From Rhodobacteraceae bacterium D3-12 (lineage in GTDB: Bacteria; Pseudomonadota; Alphaproteobacteria; Rhodobacterales; Rhodobacteraceae): a stretch of 64,000 nucleotides of DNA. Below the pieces are notes generated by a model, which saw nothing but the letters and a program-made list of their open reading frames with translations, did not search any database and was not told the origin of the DNA. The position numbers and the translations under genes are program-made. This document shows positions 1 to 8,558 of this stretch, piece after piece. The DNA is taken from assembly GCA_025916135.1 (NCBI GenBank), contig CP104793.1:3348001-3412000 (forward strand), written 5' to 3'. Positions within the stretch are counted from its first letter, which is position 1, and each line of letters starts with the position of its first letter.

Positions 1-191
1 TTTTACACCATCAAATGGGTCGATTGGTGGCTGGTGCTGCTCGGGCTGACCTTCGTCGCCTCCACGCTGTTCGCCCCCAAGGGGATCGGCGGGCTGATCG
101 ACCATTTCTCCGACCGCCGCACCCCCAACCGCCATGGCGCCAACCTCGGCCCCGATGACGGTCCCTGCGCGAAAAGGAGGCCACTGAATGA
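1..191 (+). CDS. urtC: Urea ABC transporter permease UrtC, 3' end (partial)
   Basis: This is the C-terminal end of the second membrane permease of the UrtABCDE urea uptake system. The visible residues form one hydrophobic helix (WWLVLLGLTFVASTLF) followed by a short polar tail that includes DRRTPNRHGANLGPDDGP. As written, the frame runs on to a stop at 229-231, which would overlap urtD by 44 bases. Adding one base in the CCC near 166-170 instead gives a tail ending REKEATE with a TGA at 189-191, which makes a classic ATGA overlap with urtD. I therefore place the end at 191 and suspect a one-base omission. The identification rests on the adjoining urtD and urtE genes, since little of the protein is visible. 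Confidence 0.7.
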
Positions 192-928
192 GCACGCTCC
201 TCGAAGTCTCCGGCGTTTCCGTATCCTTTGACGGCTTCCACGCCATCAACAACCTCAGCTTCCAGATCGGCACCGCCGAAATGCGCGCCGTGATCGGCCC
301 CAACGGCGCGGGCAAAACCACCTTTATGGACATCGTCACCGGTAAAACCCGCCCTGACGAAGGCCGCGTCATCTGGGGCGAAAAATCGGTCTCCCTGCTC
401 AAGATGAGCGAAGCCAAAATCGCTCAGGCCGGGGTCGGTCGCAAATTCCAAAAACCCACCGTGTTCGAGGACCAGTCCGTCGAGGAAAACCTCCTCATGG
501 CACTCAAAAAACCGCGCGGCTGGCTCTCGGTGCTCACCTTCCGGCCTGACAGCGACGATCTCGATCGCACCGCCGAACTCGCCTCCGAAATCGGCCTCTC
601 CGACCAGCTCAAACGCAAATCGGGAGAGCTTAGCCATGGCCAGAAACAATGGCTCGAAATCGGTATGTTGCTGGCACAGGAACCGCGCCTCTTGCTGGTT
701 GATGAACCCGCCGCCGGCATGACCCCGGCCGAGCGTGAACACACCACCGACATCCTTGTCGAGGCCGCCAAAACCCGCGCCGTCGTCGTGGTCGAACATG
801 ATATGGAGTTCGTCCGCCGCCTGAATTGCAAGGTCACGGTGCTGCACGAAGGCTCGGTTCTCGCCGAAGGCAGCCTCGATCACGTGACCGCCAACCAAGA
901 CGTCATCGACGTCTATCTGGGGCGCTAA
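188..928 (+). CDS. urtD: Urea ABC transporter ATP-binding protein UrtD
   Basis: This is one of two cytoplasmic ATPases that power high-affinity urea import through UrtBC. The 246-residue protein has a Walker A motif GPNGAGKT at about residues 37-44. The ABC signature LSHGQKQWLEIG is followed by the Walker B segment LLLVDEPAAG, and a VVVVEHD switch lies near residue 200. The LSHGQ signature and the AAGMTP segment after Walker B are typical of branched-chain-amino-acid/urea type ATPases. An AAAAGGAGG ribosome binding site sits just upstream. The next gene, urtE, begins 3 bases after the stop, so the two are co-translated in one operon with urtC. In this family expression is normally raised under nitrogen limitation, but no NtrC site is visible here. 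Confidence 0.92.
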   Translation: MSTLLEVSGVSVSFDGFHAINNLSFQIGTAEMRAVIGPNGAGKTTFMDIVTGKTRPDEGRVIWGEKSVSLLKMSEAKIAQAGVGRKFQKPTVFEDQSVEENLLMALKKPRGWLSVLTFRPDSDDLDRTAELASEIGLSDQLKRKSGELSHGQKQWLEIGMLLAQEPRLLLVDEPAAGMTPAEREHTTDILVEAAKTRAVVVVEHDMEFVRRLNCKVTVLHEGSVLAEGSLDHVTANQDVIDVYLGR

Positions 929-931
929 GCC

Positions 932-1627
932 ATGCTGAAACTCGACAATCTCACCCTGCATTACGGCCATTCGCAAATCCTGCACGGCATCTCGATGGAG
1001 GCCGCGACGGGCGAGGTCACCTGCGTCATGGGCACCAATGGCGTGGGCAAGACCAGCCTGATCAAGGCGATCTCGGGCACCCATCCGCGCACCTCGGGCG
1101 AGGTCGCGCTTGACGGGCAATCGCTCGGCATCCTGCCCGCCAACAAGCTCGCCCATCTCGGCATCGCCTACGTCCCCCAAGGGCGCGAGGTTTTCCCCCT
1201 GATGACCGTGCGCGAGAACCTCGAAACCGGCTTCGTCTGCCTGCCCAAATCGGAACATTTCGTGCCCGACCATATATTCGAGCTGTTCCCTGTGCTGAAA
1301 GAAATGCAATCGCGTCGCGGCGGTGACCTTTCGGGTGGCCAGCAACAGCAACTCGCCATCGCCCGCGCCCTGATCACCAAGCCCAAGCTCTTGCTGCTTG
1401 ATGAGCCGACCGAAGGCATTCAGCCCAACATCATCCAACAGATCGGCAACGTCATCCGCCTGCTGCGCGACCAAGGCGAAATGGCCATCGTGCTGGTCGA
1501 ACAATACTTTGAATTCGCCTATGACCTTGCCGACCGTTTCGTCGTCTTGCGTCGCGGCGAGGTGATGCTCGAAGGCACCAAGGGGTCGCTCGACAAGGCA
1601 GAGGTGCTGAAATCCGTCTCGGTATGA
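932..1627 (+). CDS. urtE: Urea ABC transporter ATP-binding protein UrtE
   Basis: This is the second ATPase of the urea transporter, pairing with UrtD on the cytoplasmic face. The 231-residue protein carries Walker A GTNGVGKT (residues 34-41), the signature LSGGQQQQLAIARAL, and Walker B LLLLDEPTEG. The segment GIQPNIIQQIG directly after Walker B is characteristic of UrtE. It starts 3 bases after urtD and is the last gene of the transporter operon. The next gene is convergent and ends 38 bases further on. No strong hairpin is seen in that gap. Confidence 0.92.
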   Translation: MLKLDNLTLHYGHSQILHGISMEAATGEVTCVMGTNGVGKTSLIKAISGTHPRTSGEVALDGQSLGILPANKLAHLGIAYVPQGREVFPLMTVRENLETGFVCLPKSEHFVPDHIFELFPVLKEMQSRRGGDLSGGQQQQLAIARALITKPKLLLLDEPTEGIQPNIIQQIGNVIRLLRDQGEMAIVLVEQYFEFAYDLADRFVVLRRGEVMLEGTKGSLDKAEVLKSVSV

Positions 1628-1665
1628 CCATAAGCGTCACCCGATGACCGACTGACCCTCTAACC

Positions 1666-2742
1666 CTACACCGCGACCAAATGGTTGTCCCATTGCACCT
1701 CATGGCTGGCGGTGCGTTGCAGAACGCCTCCGGAAATCACCCCGAAATCGCCTGTCCCGGCGGATACGCAAAACCCGCCCCGCGCCGGACCCAAGCCACA
1801 GACATCGGCCATCTCGACCACGCCGCTCAGCGCGCCGCTGCCAATGGCAAACACATGCACCAGCCCGCCGCGCGGCGATGAAATCGCCACCTCGCCGCCA
1901 TCGCCCGAAATCGCCACGCTTCCGGCATAGCCCTTCATCCGCGCCTGCTCGTCCGCACCCGCTGTCAGCAGGCGGATGCTCTCGCCCCGCCGGTGCAGCC
2001 CCAACAGCGGTGGATGTTCGCCAACATCCCCCTGCCATTGCATGGCAAACGCCACGGTCCCGCCTTTGCTCACCGCCAGATGGCGGATCGAATTCTTGTG
2101 CCATGCCTGTGGCAATCGCACCCGCTCCACAACCTCGCCGCGCAGCGTGGCATAGCTCAGGTTCGGCGCCATCACCGGGATGTTCAACTTGCTGCGCCCG
2201 CTTTCGGGATGCGTCTCGATCCCGCCATTGGCAATCACCAAGGTCTCTTGATCCGGCAACAGGCGAATGTCATGCGGACCAACACCGCCCGATGCAAACT
2301 CTCCCACACGGCGATACCCGCTCCTGGCGGCCCACACGCCAATCACACCGCGCCCTTGGGCGTAATCATTCTCGGCGGTGTATAAGATCTGTCCGCTCGA
2401 CGAAAACACGCCATGCCCGTAAAAATGCCGCCCCTCGGGGGCCTTCAAACGGGCAATCTCTGTGCCTTTCGCGCAATCCAGAACCAAGGCAAACGTGCCG
2501 GGCCGTCGCGCAAACGCCACCGCCTCTGGCCGCTTGGGGTGCGCCGTGGCCGCATGCCCGCGCCCCGGCAAGGGAAGCCTGAACAAAACCCTGCCGTCTG
2601 CGCTCACCCCGGCCAGCGCGAAACTGCCATCCGCCTGCCGGGCTGCCGACAAAAACGCCGGCGCGCCCGCGTCCGCCCAGCTCAGCCGCGGCGTCATCCC
2701 CGCCGCCAAAAGGCCGCCAACAAAGCCTCTGCGCGATGGCAT
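1666..2742 (-). CDS. DUF1513 family protein, probable Tat-exported, iron-uptake cluster
   Basis: This is a 358-residue DUF1513 protein, a family found beside imelysin and di-haem oxidoreductase genes in iron-uptake clusters. It begins MPSRRGFVGGLL, a twin-arginine type export signal, so it probably folds in the cytoplasm and moves to the periplasm. The body is made of repeated short beta-rich segments (YGHGVFSS, GVGPHDIRLLPD, YAGSVAISGDGGEV), which suggests a beta-propeller. It is the last gene of the minus-strand operon and starts 1 base after the upstream imelysin gene ends. Its molecular function is unknown, and its role in periplasmic iron handling is inferred from context. Confidence 0.85.
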   Translation of the reverse strand: MPSRRGFVGGLLAAGMTPRLSWADAGAPAFLSAARQADGSFALAGVSADGRVLFRLPLPGRGHAATAHPKRPEAVAFARRPGTFALVLDCAKGTEIARLKAPEGRHFYGHGVFSSSGQILYTAENDYAQGRGVIGVWAARSGYRRVGEFASGGVGPHDIRLLPDQETLVIANGGIETHPESGRSKLNIPVMAPNLSYATLRGEVVERVRLPQAWHKNSIRHLAVSKGGTVAFAMQWQGDVGEHPPLLGLHRRGESIRLLTAGADEQARMKGYAGSVAISGDGGEVAISSPRGGLVHVFAIGSGALSGVVEMADVCGLGPARGGFCVSAGTGDFGVISGGVLQRTASHEVQWDNHLVAV

Positions 2743-2743
2743 C

Positions 2744-3760
2744 TCAATCTCCGTCCAACGCGTTGAACCCGGCGCTCACACCCAGCATCGGACCCAACTC
2801 GGTATTGGCGATCTCGCGGATATAGCCGATGGATTGCTGCAGGATTTCCACCTCTAGCCGCCCTTGGATCGTGGCCACCCCGGCGAACACCGGATCACCC
2901 AAACCCGCCGCCAGCTCAAGGCTACGGGCAAACGCCGCGTCAAGCGTATCTGCCACGCTGCCCGCCTTGCGCGACAGGATGGCCGCCAACTCTCGCGTGG
3001 CTTCAACCGACACCACCACATTGCGCAGCGACCGCCCCGAACGATAGGCCTCCGCCCGCTTGGGGCGTGGCCGCTCAAACGTGCCCAAAGGCCGGCCAAG
3101 CCGGGTATCTTGGGTAAACTCCAACCCCACCAGCAACGCCTTGAACACCTCCTGCACCGCCTCGTCCTCGCTGCGATACCGCCCATCCGCGCCCGGATGC
3201 ATCAAAGCCTCGCCATATCCGCCGCGCCAGTCGCTCAAAATCGCACCCGCGTTCCGCTCAATGTCCGCCGTCACAGCCCGCACCAGATCACAGCGGTAGG
3301 TGGCATCGCCCATGCTGGCGATCCGCTCGTCAAACAACAGAAACTCCAAGGCGTAGAACCCGCGCCCCGCAATCGACACATGCGAAAACGCCTCAACATC
3401 CTGTGCCGCCGAATCTTGATTGCGGATCAACCGCGCAAGCGCCTTGGGCGTGAACCCCTTGGTGTCGGGCCAAAACGCCAGCGCAAACGCCCGGTCATTG
3501 ACCTCGCTCGGCCCGAACCGCAGATGGCTTACGCCCACCCACGCGTCAAACGCCGCATGATAGGCCTGCTGCAACCCCTCCGAAGACGCCGAACATTCGG
3601 CTGTCGCGGCTTGGTGAAGCGCCCCACTGCGCGCGCTCAATTGCTCAAAGCGCGGCAAGACATGCTCTTTAACAACCGCCTCCAACACCGCGCCGCGCCC
3701 GTCCGCCTGCGCAACGGCGGGAAACAGAAAAACGGCAATAGCGACAAGGTGACGTATCAT
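2744..3760 (-). CDS. Imelysin-family periplasmic protein (second copy, altered motif)
   Basis: This is a 338-residue imelysin-like (peptidase M75 family) protein with an N-terminal signal peptide (MIRHLVAIAVFLFPAVAQA). These proteins are periplasmic iron-associated proteins related to EfeO and IrpA. The family motif GxHxxE appears here as GFYALE near residue 140, so the histidine is replaced by tyrosine, whereas the other copy in this operon keeps it. The gene lies directly between the di-haem oxidoreductase (adjacent, no gap) and the DUF1513 gene, so the three are translated together. It may be a partner that has lost one metal ligand. Confidence 0.87.
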   Translation of the reverse strand: MIRHLVAIAVFLFPAVAQADGRGAVLEAVVKEHVLPRFEQLSARSGALHQAATAECSASSEGLQQAYHAAFDAWVGVSHLRFGPSEVNDRAFALAFWPDTKGFTPKALARLIRNQDSAAQDVEAFSHVSIAGRGFYALEFLLFDERIASMGDATYRCDLVRAVTADIERNAGAILSDWRGGYGEALMHPGADGRYRSEDEAVQEVFKALLVGLEFTQDTRLGRPLGTFERPRPKRAEAYRSGRSLRNVVVSVEATRELAAILSRKAGSVADTLDAAFARSLELAAGLGDPVFAGVATIQGRLEVEILQQSIGYIREIANTELGPMLGVSAGFNALDGD

Positions 3761-5287
3761 TCAAAGACTCTCCAGAAAGCGGATTAATGCGGCCCGGTCT
3801 GCTTTCGGCATATTGACCACCGCGTCCTTCATAGGCTCGGCTTCGCCCCCATGCCAGAGGATCGCCTCAAGAAGTGATCGCGCCCGCCCGTCATGCAGGA
3901 AATAGCTGTGCCCGCTGACCGTTTCCGTCAGCCCAACACCCCAAAGCGGCGGCGTGCGCCATTCCGTTCCACTGGCGCGGGCTTCGGGGCGATGATCGGC
4001 CAACCCCTCGCCCATGTCATGCAGCAACATGTCGGTATAAGGCCAGATCAGCTGAAAACTCTGCGCCGATTTCCCTTCCATACGATGGGTTACAAAAGAG
4101 GGCGTATGACAGGCGATACAGCCCGTTTCATAAAACACCTTCTTGCCGCGCAATACCTCGGGGTCATTGGCATCGCGCCGCGCCGGAACGCCCAGGTTTC
4201 GACTGTAAAAGGTGACCAGATCCAGCCCCTCACCGTCGATCTCATGGCCGCGCACATCCTCCGCCCCATGCGGCGCCTCAAGACAGGCAACCTGCGCTGC
4301 GGTGCACTCGCCCTGCGGCGTCGGGAACAGCGGGTTGGAAATGCCGATATCCCCGGCAAAGGCCGCTGCCGATTGATGCTTGATCGTCGGCGCCCCGGCC
4401 TTCAACCCGAACCGCCCCAGCATCGGCGTGCCGTATTCCACCGACCAAACCACATTGGCGCGCCCCGTAATCCCGTCACCATCGCGATCATCCGGGTCCG
4501 CCAGCGCCAGAATATCGCGCGCCGGAACCGCCTCAAGCAGACCCAGCCCGATCATCTGCGGCGCCACCCTCGGGCTCAGCATCGCCCCCTTCGCCAATGG
4601 ACCATACCCCAGATCAGCTGCGCGATAGGTCGGGCGCCGCAAACGGGCAACCTCGCCGCCTGACAATGGCACGGCCACCTCTTCATAGGTCACCTCAAAC
4701 CGGTATTCCGCCGCATGCCCCGGCAGCGCGAAATCCTGCAACTGGCTGCCGTAAACCGGGTCGGGCCGGGTCGCCAGATACCCTTCAATCTCGGCAATCG
4801 CATCGCTCTTGTCGCCCAGTACCGAAACGCGCAAAAAGATCGACACCGCATTGTCATCCGGCCCTTCCGGCGGATGCCCGCGCCCATCCTTAATATGGCA
4901 CCGCTGGCACGAGCGCGCATTGTAAAGCGGCCCCAACCCGTCCGACGCCAGTGTCGACGACGGCGACGACACCCAAATCTTGCGGAACAAGCCGTTGCCG
5001 ACCTTGAACTCCAACTCTCCGTCAAAGCCGATGTTGGCCGACGGCTGTGAAAACGCATCCGCATTCAGCCGTGGACGCACCGTCGCGGCCCCCCCCGACA
5101 TCTCTTCGAATTTCTGTGCCTTGGTGAAATCGGTGGTCGGAGTCGTCACTTTGCGAATGCGCGCAGCCTCATCAGCGGTGCGCGGCACCACGTCCAAATG
5201 CAGGTCCTGCAAATCGTCCCACGGCGCGGCCCATACGCCCGACGCCACAAGCCCAGTCACCAGAGCCGCGAAAAATGGGGGTTTCAT
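3761..5287 (-). CDS. Di-haem oxidoreductase (DUF1111, thiol-oxidoreductase-like c-type cytochrome)
   Basis: This is a 508-residue periplasmic c-type cytochrome of the DUF1111/di-haem oxidoreductase family. It begins with a signal peptide (MKPPFFAALVTGLVASGVWA). Two haem attachment motifs are visible: CQRCH in the first half and CIACH in the C-terminal third. The second is followed by a typical cytochrome-c region (HDMGEGLADHRPEA, TPPLWGVGLT) and HDGRARSLLEAILWHGGEA. Members commonly neighbour imelysin genes and are thought to handle redox steps in periplasmic iron uptake, although the substrate is not established. It is immediately followed by the second imelysin gene. The leader between it and the upstream beta-barrel gene holds a hairpin. 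Confidence 0.88.
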   Translation of the reverse strand: MKPPFFAALVTGLVASGVWAAPWDDLQDLHLDVVPRTADEAARIRKVTTPTTDFTKAQKFEEMSGGAATVRPRLNADAFSQPSANIGFDGELEFKVGNGLFRKIWVSSPSSTLASDGLGPLYNARSCQRCHIKDGRGHPPEGPDDNAVSIFLRVSVLGDKSDAIAEIEGYLATRPDPVYGSQLQDFALPGHAAEYRFEVTYEEVAVPLSGGEVARLRRPTYRAADLGYGPLAKGAMLSPRVAPQMIGLGLLEAVPARDILALADPDDRDGDGITGRANVVWSVEYGTPMLGRFGLKAGAPTIKHQSAAAFAGDIGISNPLFPTPQGECTAAQVACLEAPHGAEDVRGHEIDGEGLDLVTFYSRNLGVPARRDANDPEVLRGKKVFYETGCIACHTPSFVTHRMEGKSAQSFQLIWPYTDMLLHDMGEGLADHRPEARASGTEWRTPPLWGVGLTETVSGHSYFLHDGRARSLLEAILWHGGEAEPMKDAVVNMPKADRAALIRFLESL

Positions 5288-5330
5288 CGTTTGGTTTTCC
5301 TAAGTCCCGGTTTTTCGCGCGTTTCCACCC

Positions 5331-5361
5331 CGGGGTTGGGGACTTCCCTTCTGCAACCCCG
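5331..5361 (-). other. Intercistronic hairpin
   Basis: CGGGGTTG (5331-5338) pairs perfectly with CAACCCCG (5354-5361) around a 15-base loop. It sits in the 163-base gap between the beta-barrel gene and the di-haem oxidoreductase gene of the iron operon. It lacks a T-run, so it may be a partial attenuator or an mRNA-processing hairpin that lowers downstream expression rather than a full terminator. Confidence 0.4.
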
Positions 5362-5450
5362 CCCGAAAACACGTCCGCGCGGGGTTATATTACTGGCTGC
5401 CATGTCGGGCGTAAAATCACAAATCCCGGCAACGGCTTACCGCATAACGC

Positions 5451-6069
5451 TTACGCGCCGAACCCGACCGTGATGCCAAAGTTGAACACAGGCTTCGCGC
5501 TCTCTGCAACTTCGATCAAAATTCCTGCCGAAACAGTCTCACTCAGCCCATAAGACACGCCCAGCTCGCCGTAAACATCGGTGCCGTCGTGCCCGGCAAG
5601 AACGCTGCCGGTGAATTTGTCGCCAAGACCGAATTCCGCGCCAAGGCTGATGTCGGTGGATTTGGCCGTAAGGGCCCTGAACCACTTCCAATGTGGCCCC
5701 GATATTGCCCGAAATCGGGAAATCAAGCGCCAGCCCGACCTCATCCGAAGTGAACCCGCTCTTGTCGAGGTAAATACGCGAGTAATAGGCCGTCAGCGCC
5801 ATATCGTTGCCAAGCTCAAAGCTGTAGCCAAGCGACAGTGTGATCTCCGCATCATCCGCCGGGTGCTTGTAGAGCGTTTCAAGCTCTGCACCCACAAAGG
5901 CGCCGCCATAAGACAGCTCAACAATGACATCCGCAGTGGTCTCGGTCGTGCCGCCCGATGTGACTGCCACGTTGACAGATGCTTCGCCCGAATACGACAG
6001 CTCCGCCGCCGACACAGCCGCCGGAAGGGCAAGCGTCGCAACGCTCGCCAAAAGATAGTGTAGTTTCAT
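5451..6069 (-). pseudogene. Outer-membrane beta-barrel (porin-like) protein, frame-disrupted
   Basis: This is a small beta-barrel protein with a clear signal peptide (MKLHYLLASVATLALPAAVSAAE) followed by amphipathic strands such as LSYSGEASVNVAV and FVGAELETLY. The frame breaks near 5672-5677 in AGGGCCCT. Upstream strands read in one frame to VVQ, and downstream strands (STDISLGAEFGLGDKFTGSV to VFNFGITVGFGA) read in another. Removing one base gives a continuous protein of about 205 residues ending in barrel-type strands. It lies between the intact imelysin and the di-haem oxidoreductase, suggesting an outer-membrane channel for the same uptake system. Whether the break is real or an error cannot be told from the sequence alone. 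Confidence 0.7.
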
Positions 6070-6186
6070 TTGATGGTCCCCATTTCATGATATTGGTCCG
6101 CGGGTGCGGTCGCTTCTGGTATGATATGACATTACGGCACTCAATAGCCGATGCAGTATCAGCGGCCACACCCCCGTTCGGTGTGC

Positions 6187-7449
6187 TTATTCAAAGACAG
6201 CCGACGGATTGTCGAGACTGTCAGAGCCTTCAAACGCGATCTGATCAATGCCCAGCTTCACCACGATCCGCTCGATGGTTTTGGTCTGGTCGATCAACCC
6301 GTTTACGCCGGCCATGATGATCGCTTCGCCGCCCGCGTTGCCGCGCTCCAGCATCTGATCATAGGCAAAACCGCCTTCCGCTGCGGTCTTGATCCCGCCA
6401 AGTCCGCGCATCGTCGTGGCCAGCTTGGCTTTCATCTCGGCATCAAGCCCCGCATCCGCCGCGGCCACCAGATCCGAAAGCGACGGACCCGAAATCACCG
6501 TGCCATCAACCCGGACATATTGCCCGAGATAGACGTTCTGCACGCCAAGCCCATCGTAATAGTGGCTGTTATGGGTGTTGTCCGAAAAGCAATCATGCTC
6601 CTCTTCCGGGTCGTTCAGCATAAGCCCAAGACGCATCCGCTCACCGGCTTGCTCGCCATAAGACAGCGACCCCATCCCGGTCAGCATCGCCGAAATACCG
6701 GCCATTTCGTTTTCCATCAACGCCTTGCGCCCGGCACCGCCGTCAACCCATTGCGCCGCCATCCACTCAAGGTCCGACACCAGCAATGCGCTGGCCGCTT
6801 TAAGATAGGCCGCCCGCCGGTCACAATTGCCGCCGGTGCAATCGTCACCCGCTGCATAATCGGTCCATGGACGGTTGCCCGCGCCTGCGCCATGCCCGTT
6901 CGGGCCCTGACCCCAAAGCAGAAACTCGATCGCGTGATAGCCGGTCGCGACATTCGCCTCGATCCCGTCCACCTCATGCAGCGTTTCTGCCAAAAGCTTG
7001 GGCGTGATGTTCGTCGCGTCAATTTCCTTGCCCGACAAGGTGAATTTCGCCGTCGCAATCACGTTCAGCGCGGCAAAGGCGTTCTCGTCGCTCGGCCCGC
7101 CATAGTCGGCGCTGACGTAGTCGATCAAACCCTCGTCCAGCGGCCATGCGTTCACCTTGCCTTCCCAGTCGTCAACAATCGCGTTGCCGAACCGGAACAC
7201 CTCGGTTTGTTGATACGGCACCCGCGCCGCAATCCACGCCGCGCGCGCCGCCTGAAGCGCCTCGGCTGATGGCGATGCGATCAGCGTATCAACCGCCGCT
7301 TCAAGCTTCTTTGCGGTGGCAAGGCTGTCGGCATAGCTCGCCTCGGCGATGTCGGCATAGGTGTCGATCACCTCGGCCTTTTCAACGGCCCAAAGCGGGG
7401 TGGAAAATGCCAGCATCGCAGTGGTGGCGAGTAGAATAGATCGTTTCAT
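6187..7449 (-). CDS. Imelysin-family iron-regulated protein (IrpA-like)
   Basis: This is a 420-residue periplasmic imelysin-family protein with a signal peptide (MKRSILLATTAMLAFSTPLWA). The intact family motif GxHxxE is present as GYHAIE, within GYHAIEFLLWGQG. Other family-typical segments are WPLDEGLIDYV and MRLGLMLNDPEEEHDCFSDN. The length and these segments match the long IrpA-like branch, linked to iron acquisition in cyanobacteria and proteobacteria. The start has an AAAGGAA ribosome binding site, and the gene begins 10 bases after the upstream 213-residue gene ends. The pairing of a long intact imelysin with a short altered one in a single operon is typical of these clusters. Confidence 0.9.
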   Translation of the reverse strand: MKRSILLATTAMLAFSTPLWAVEKAEVIDTYADIAEASYADSLATAKKLEAAVDTLIASPSAEALQAARAAWIAARVPYQQTEVFRFGNAIVDDWEGKVNAWPLDEGLIDYVSADYGGPSDENAFAALNVIATAKFTLSGKEIDATNITPKLLAETLHEVDGIEANVATGYHAIEFLLWGQGPNGHGAGAGNRPWTDYAAGDDCTGGNCDRRAAYLKAASALLVSDLEWMAAQWVDGGAGRKALMENEMAGISAMLTGMGSLSYGEQAGERMRLGLMLNDPEEEHDCFSDNTHNSHYYDGLGVQNVYLGQYVRVDGTVISGPSLSDLVAAADAGLDAEMKAKLATTMRGLGGIKTAAEGGFAYDQMLERGNAGGEAIIMAGVNGLIDQTKTIERIVVKLGIDQIAFEGSDSLDNPSAVFE

Positions 7450-7459
7450 GGTGGTTCCT

Positions 7460-8101
7460 TTAGTGAAGTGTATGTCGTGTCGTCTGTGGCGAAACCGTTT
7501 CCGGTTCGGAACGCGTGGCTATCTGACGTAGGGCAATGCCCAATTGCTGCGCCAACCCGGCAAGGCTGGACGCAAAATCCGGGCGCACAATCAGGCTGGC
7601 CAACAACATCGCATCTTCACGCGCGCCCTCGGCGGCGGCGGCGATGAAATTGGCAAAACACGCCTCGTCCGCGCCAAGGCACTTGCAGGCAATCTGATGG
7701 CGCATCAACGGGCGCCGCCCATGGCGCGCGCAAAGCTCGCAAATCTGCTGCAACGCCTCGACCGCTTGTTGGCCAAGGTCCGCCCCAAGGAAATCCTGCA
7801 GCTCGGCGCTCACCCGGTTGCGCTCCTGCGGCCCGCTGTACCAATAGCGCAGGCACTGCACCGCATAGGCCTCGACCGGCCCCAACTCGGCCAGCAAGCC
7901 GACCGGCGCGCCGCCGCGTATGTGCGACTGCATCGTCACTTGGTCAGGATCAGCTTGCCCGCGCGGGTAATCCGCAACGTGTAAGTCTGCCCATCGTTCT
8001 GAATAAAGGCGATCCGCCCCCTGCATCAGGTCCTGAACATCATGGCAAGGCGTGTCGGTCTGCGTATCCGGGTGCTGCCCCATCGGTCGGGAATCATTCA
8101 T
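7460..8101 (-). CDS. Unrecognised Cys-containing protein in iron operon (213 aa)
   Basis: I do not recognise this protein. It has no signal peptide and appears cytoplasmic and mainly alpha-helical. Its central part holds ICELCARHG followed by ACKCLGADEACF, giving spacings CxxC and CxC-x6-C that could bind a metal or Fe-S cluster. The C-terminal half (AMLLASLIVRPDFASSLAGLAQQLG) is a regular helix pair. I start it at the ATG whose first base overlaps the TGA of the 56-codon gene (TGATG), which implies translational coupling. A GTG one codon upstream is also possible. Its position, just before irpA, suggests an accessory, sensing or chaperone role in iron handling, but this is only inference. 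Confidence 0.75.
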   Translation of the reverse strand: MNDSRPMGQHPDTQTDTPCHDVQDLMQGADRLYSERWADLHVADYPRGQADPDQVTMQSHIRGGAPVGLLAELGPVEAYAVQCLRYWYSGPQERNRVSAELQDFLGADLGQQAVEALQQICELCARHGRRPLMRHQIACKCLGADEACFANFIAAAAEGAREDAMLLASLIVRPDFASSLAGLAQQLGIALRQIATRSEPETVSPQTTRHTLH

Positions 8102-8271
8102 CACATCAATCTTTCTTCAACCGTGTCTCGGTCGATCAGCCATTCAAGCGTGAGGCCCCCGGCATCGGATTGATCGCGTTCCAAAAGACAGGCCGCCAAC
8201 TCGTCGCGTGCAACGACATGTGCCGCCTTGTCTTGTGTCTGATCGTCCCGGCCACGGTGCATAAACAACAT
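8101..8271 (-). CDS. Unrecognised 56-residue protein leading the iron operon
   Basis: This is a short reading frame encoding 56 residues, beginning MLFMHRGRDDQTQDK and ending DRDTVEERLM. A clean GAGGAG ribosome binding site lies 7 bases before the ATG. The stop codon overlaps the next start (TGATG), so it is likely translated with the following gene. The protein is charged, has a single cysteine and contains a predicted helix (VVARDELAACLLERD). It matches no family I know. The ribosome binding site, the coupling and its position directly behind a predicted promoter all support a real gene, not a chance frame. Confidence 0.6.
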   Translation of the reverse strand: MLFMHRGRDDQTQDKAAHVVARDELAACLLERDQSDAGGLTLEWLIDRDTVEERLM

Positions 8272-8338
8272 CTGCACGCTCCTCGGTTTGTCCCATGGCT
8301 TCCCCGTCGTGAGTCCGACAGAGTGGCTTATCGCCTTT

Positions 8339-8387
8339 TTCTTACTTTTTCTGTCGGCATTGTCAATCTTACTATTTTTGTAAGATT
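8339..8387 (-). promoter_or_regulatory. Iron-operon promoter with overlapping inverted-repeat operator
   Basis: On the minus strand a perfect -35 box TTGACA (8366-8361) is followed after 16 bases by a weak -10 TAAGAA (8344-8339). A perfect 8-base inverted repeat, AATCTTAC (8365-8372) and GTAAGATT (8380-8387) around a 7-base spacer, overlaps the upstream edge of the -35 box. This placement suits a repressor that blocks polymerase. The sequence does not resemble the Irr, RirA or classical Fur boxes as I recall them, so the regulator is unknown. Confidence 0.55.
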
Positions 8388-8558
8388 AACGCACATCACC
8401 TGAACAAATCTGGAAATCCTCAAACACGGGCAAAGACTTGCGCGCCCTGCACAGGCGGTCAAACCGGTCAAACCCGGCCACCATCACATATTGAGTCGCT
8501 TGAATATTGGGCAGCCATCGCGCCCCGCCGCCATACGCAATGACGGGCCGGCCACGCC

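Noticed and set aside
11-1504. A 497-codon reading frame antisense to urtD and urtE
   Set aside because: The sense frames encode clear ABC ATPases; the reverse frame has the Gly/His/Phe-rich composition typical of shadows in GC-rich genes.
8404-8558. Possible gene between the iron operon and boxR
   Set aside because: No start with a ribosome binding site and no coding pattern on either strand; the region seems to be a spacer.
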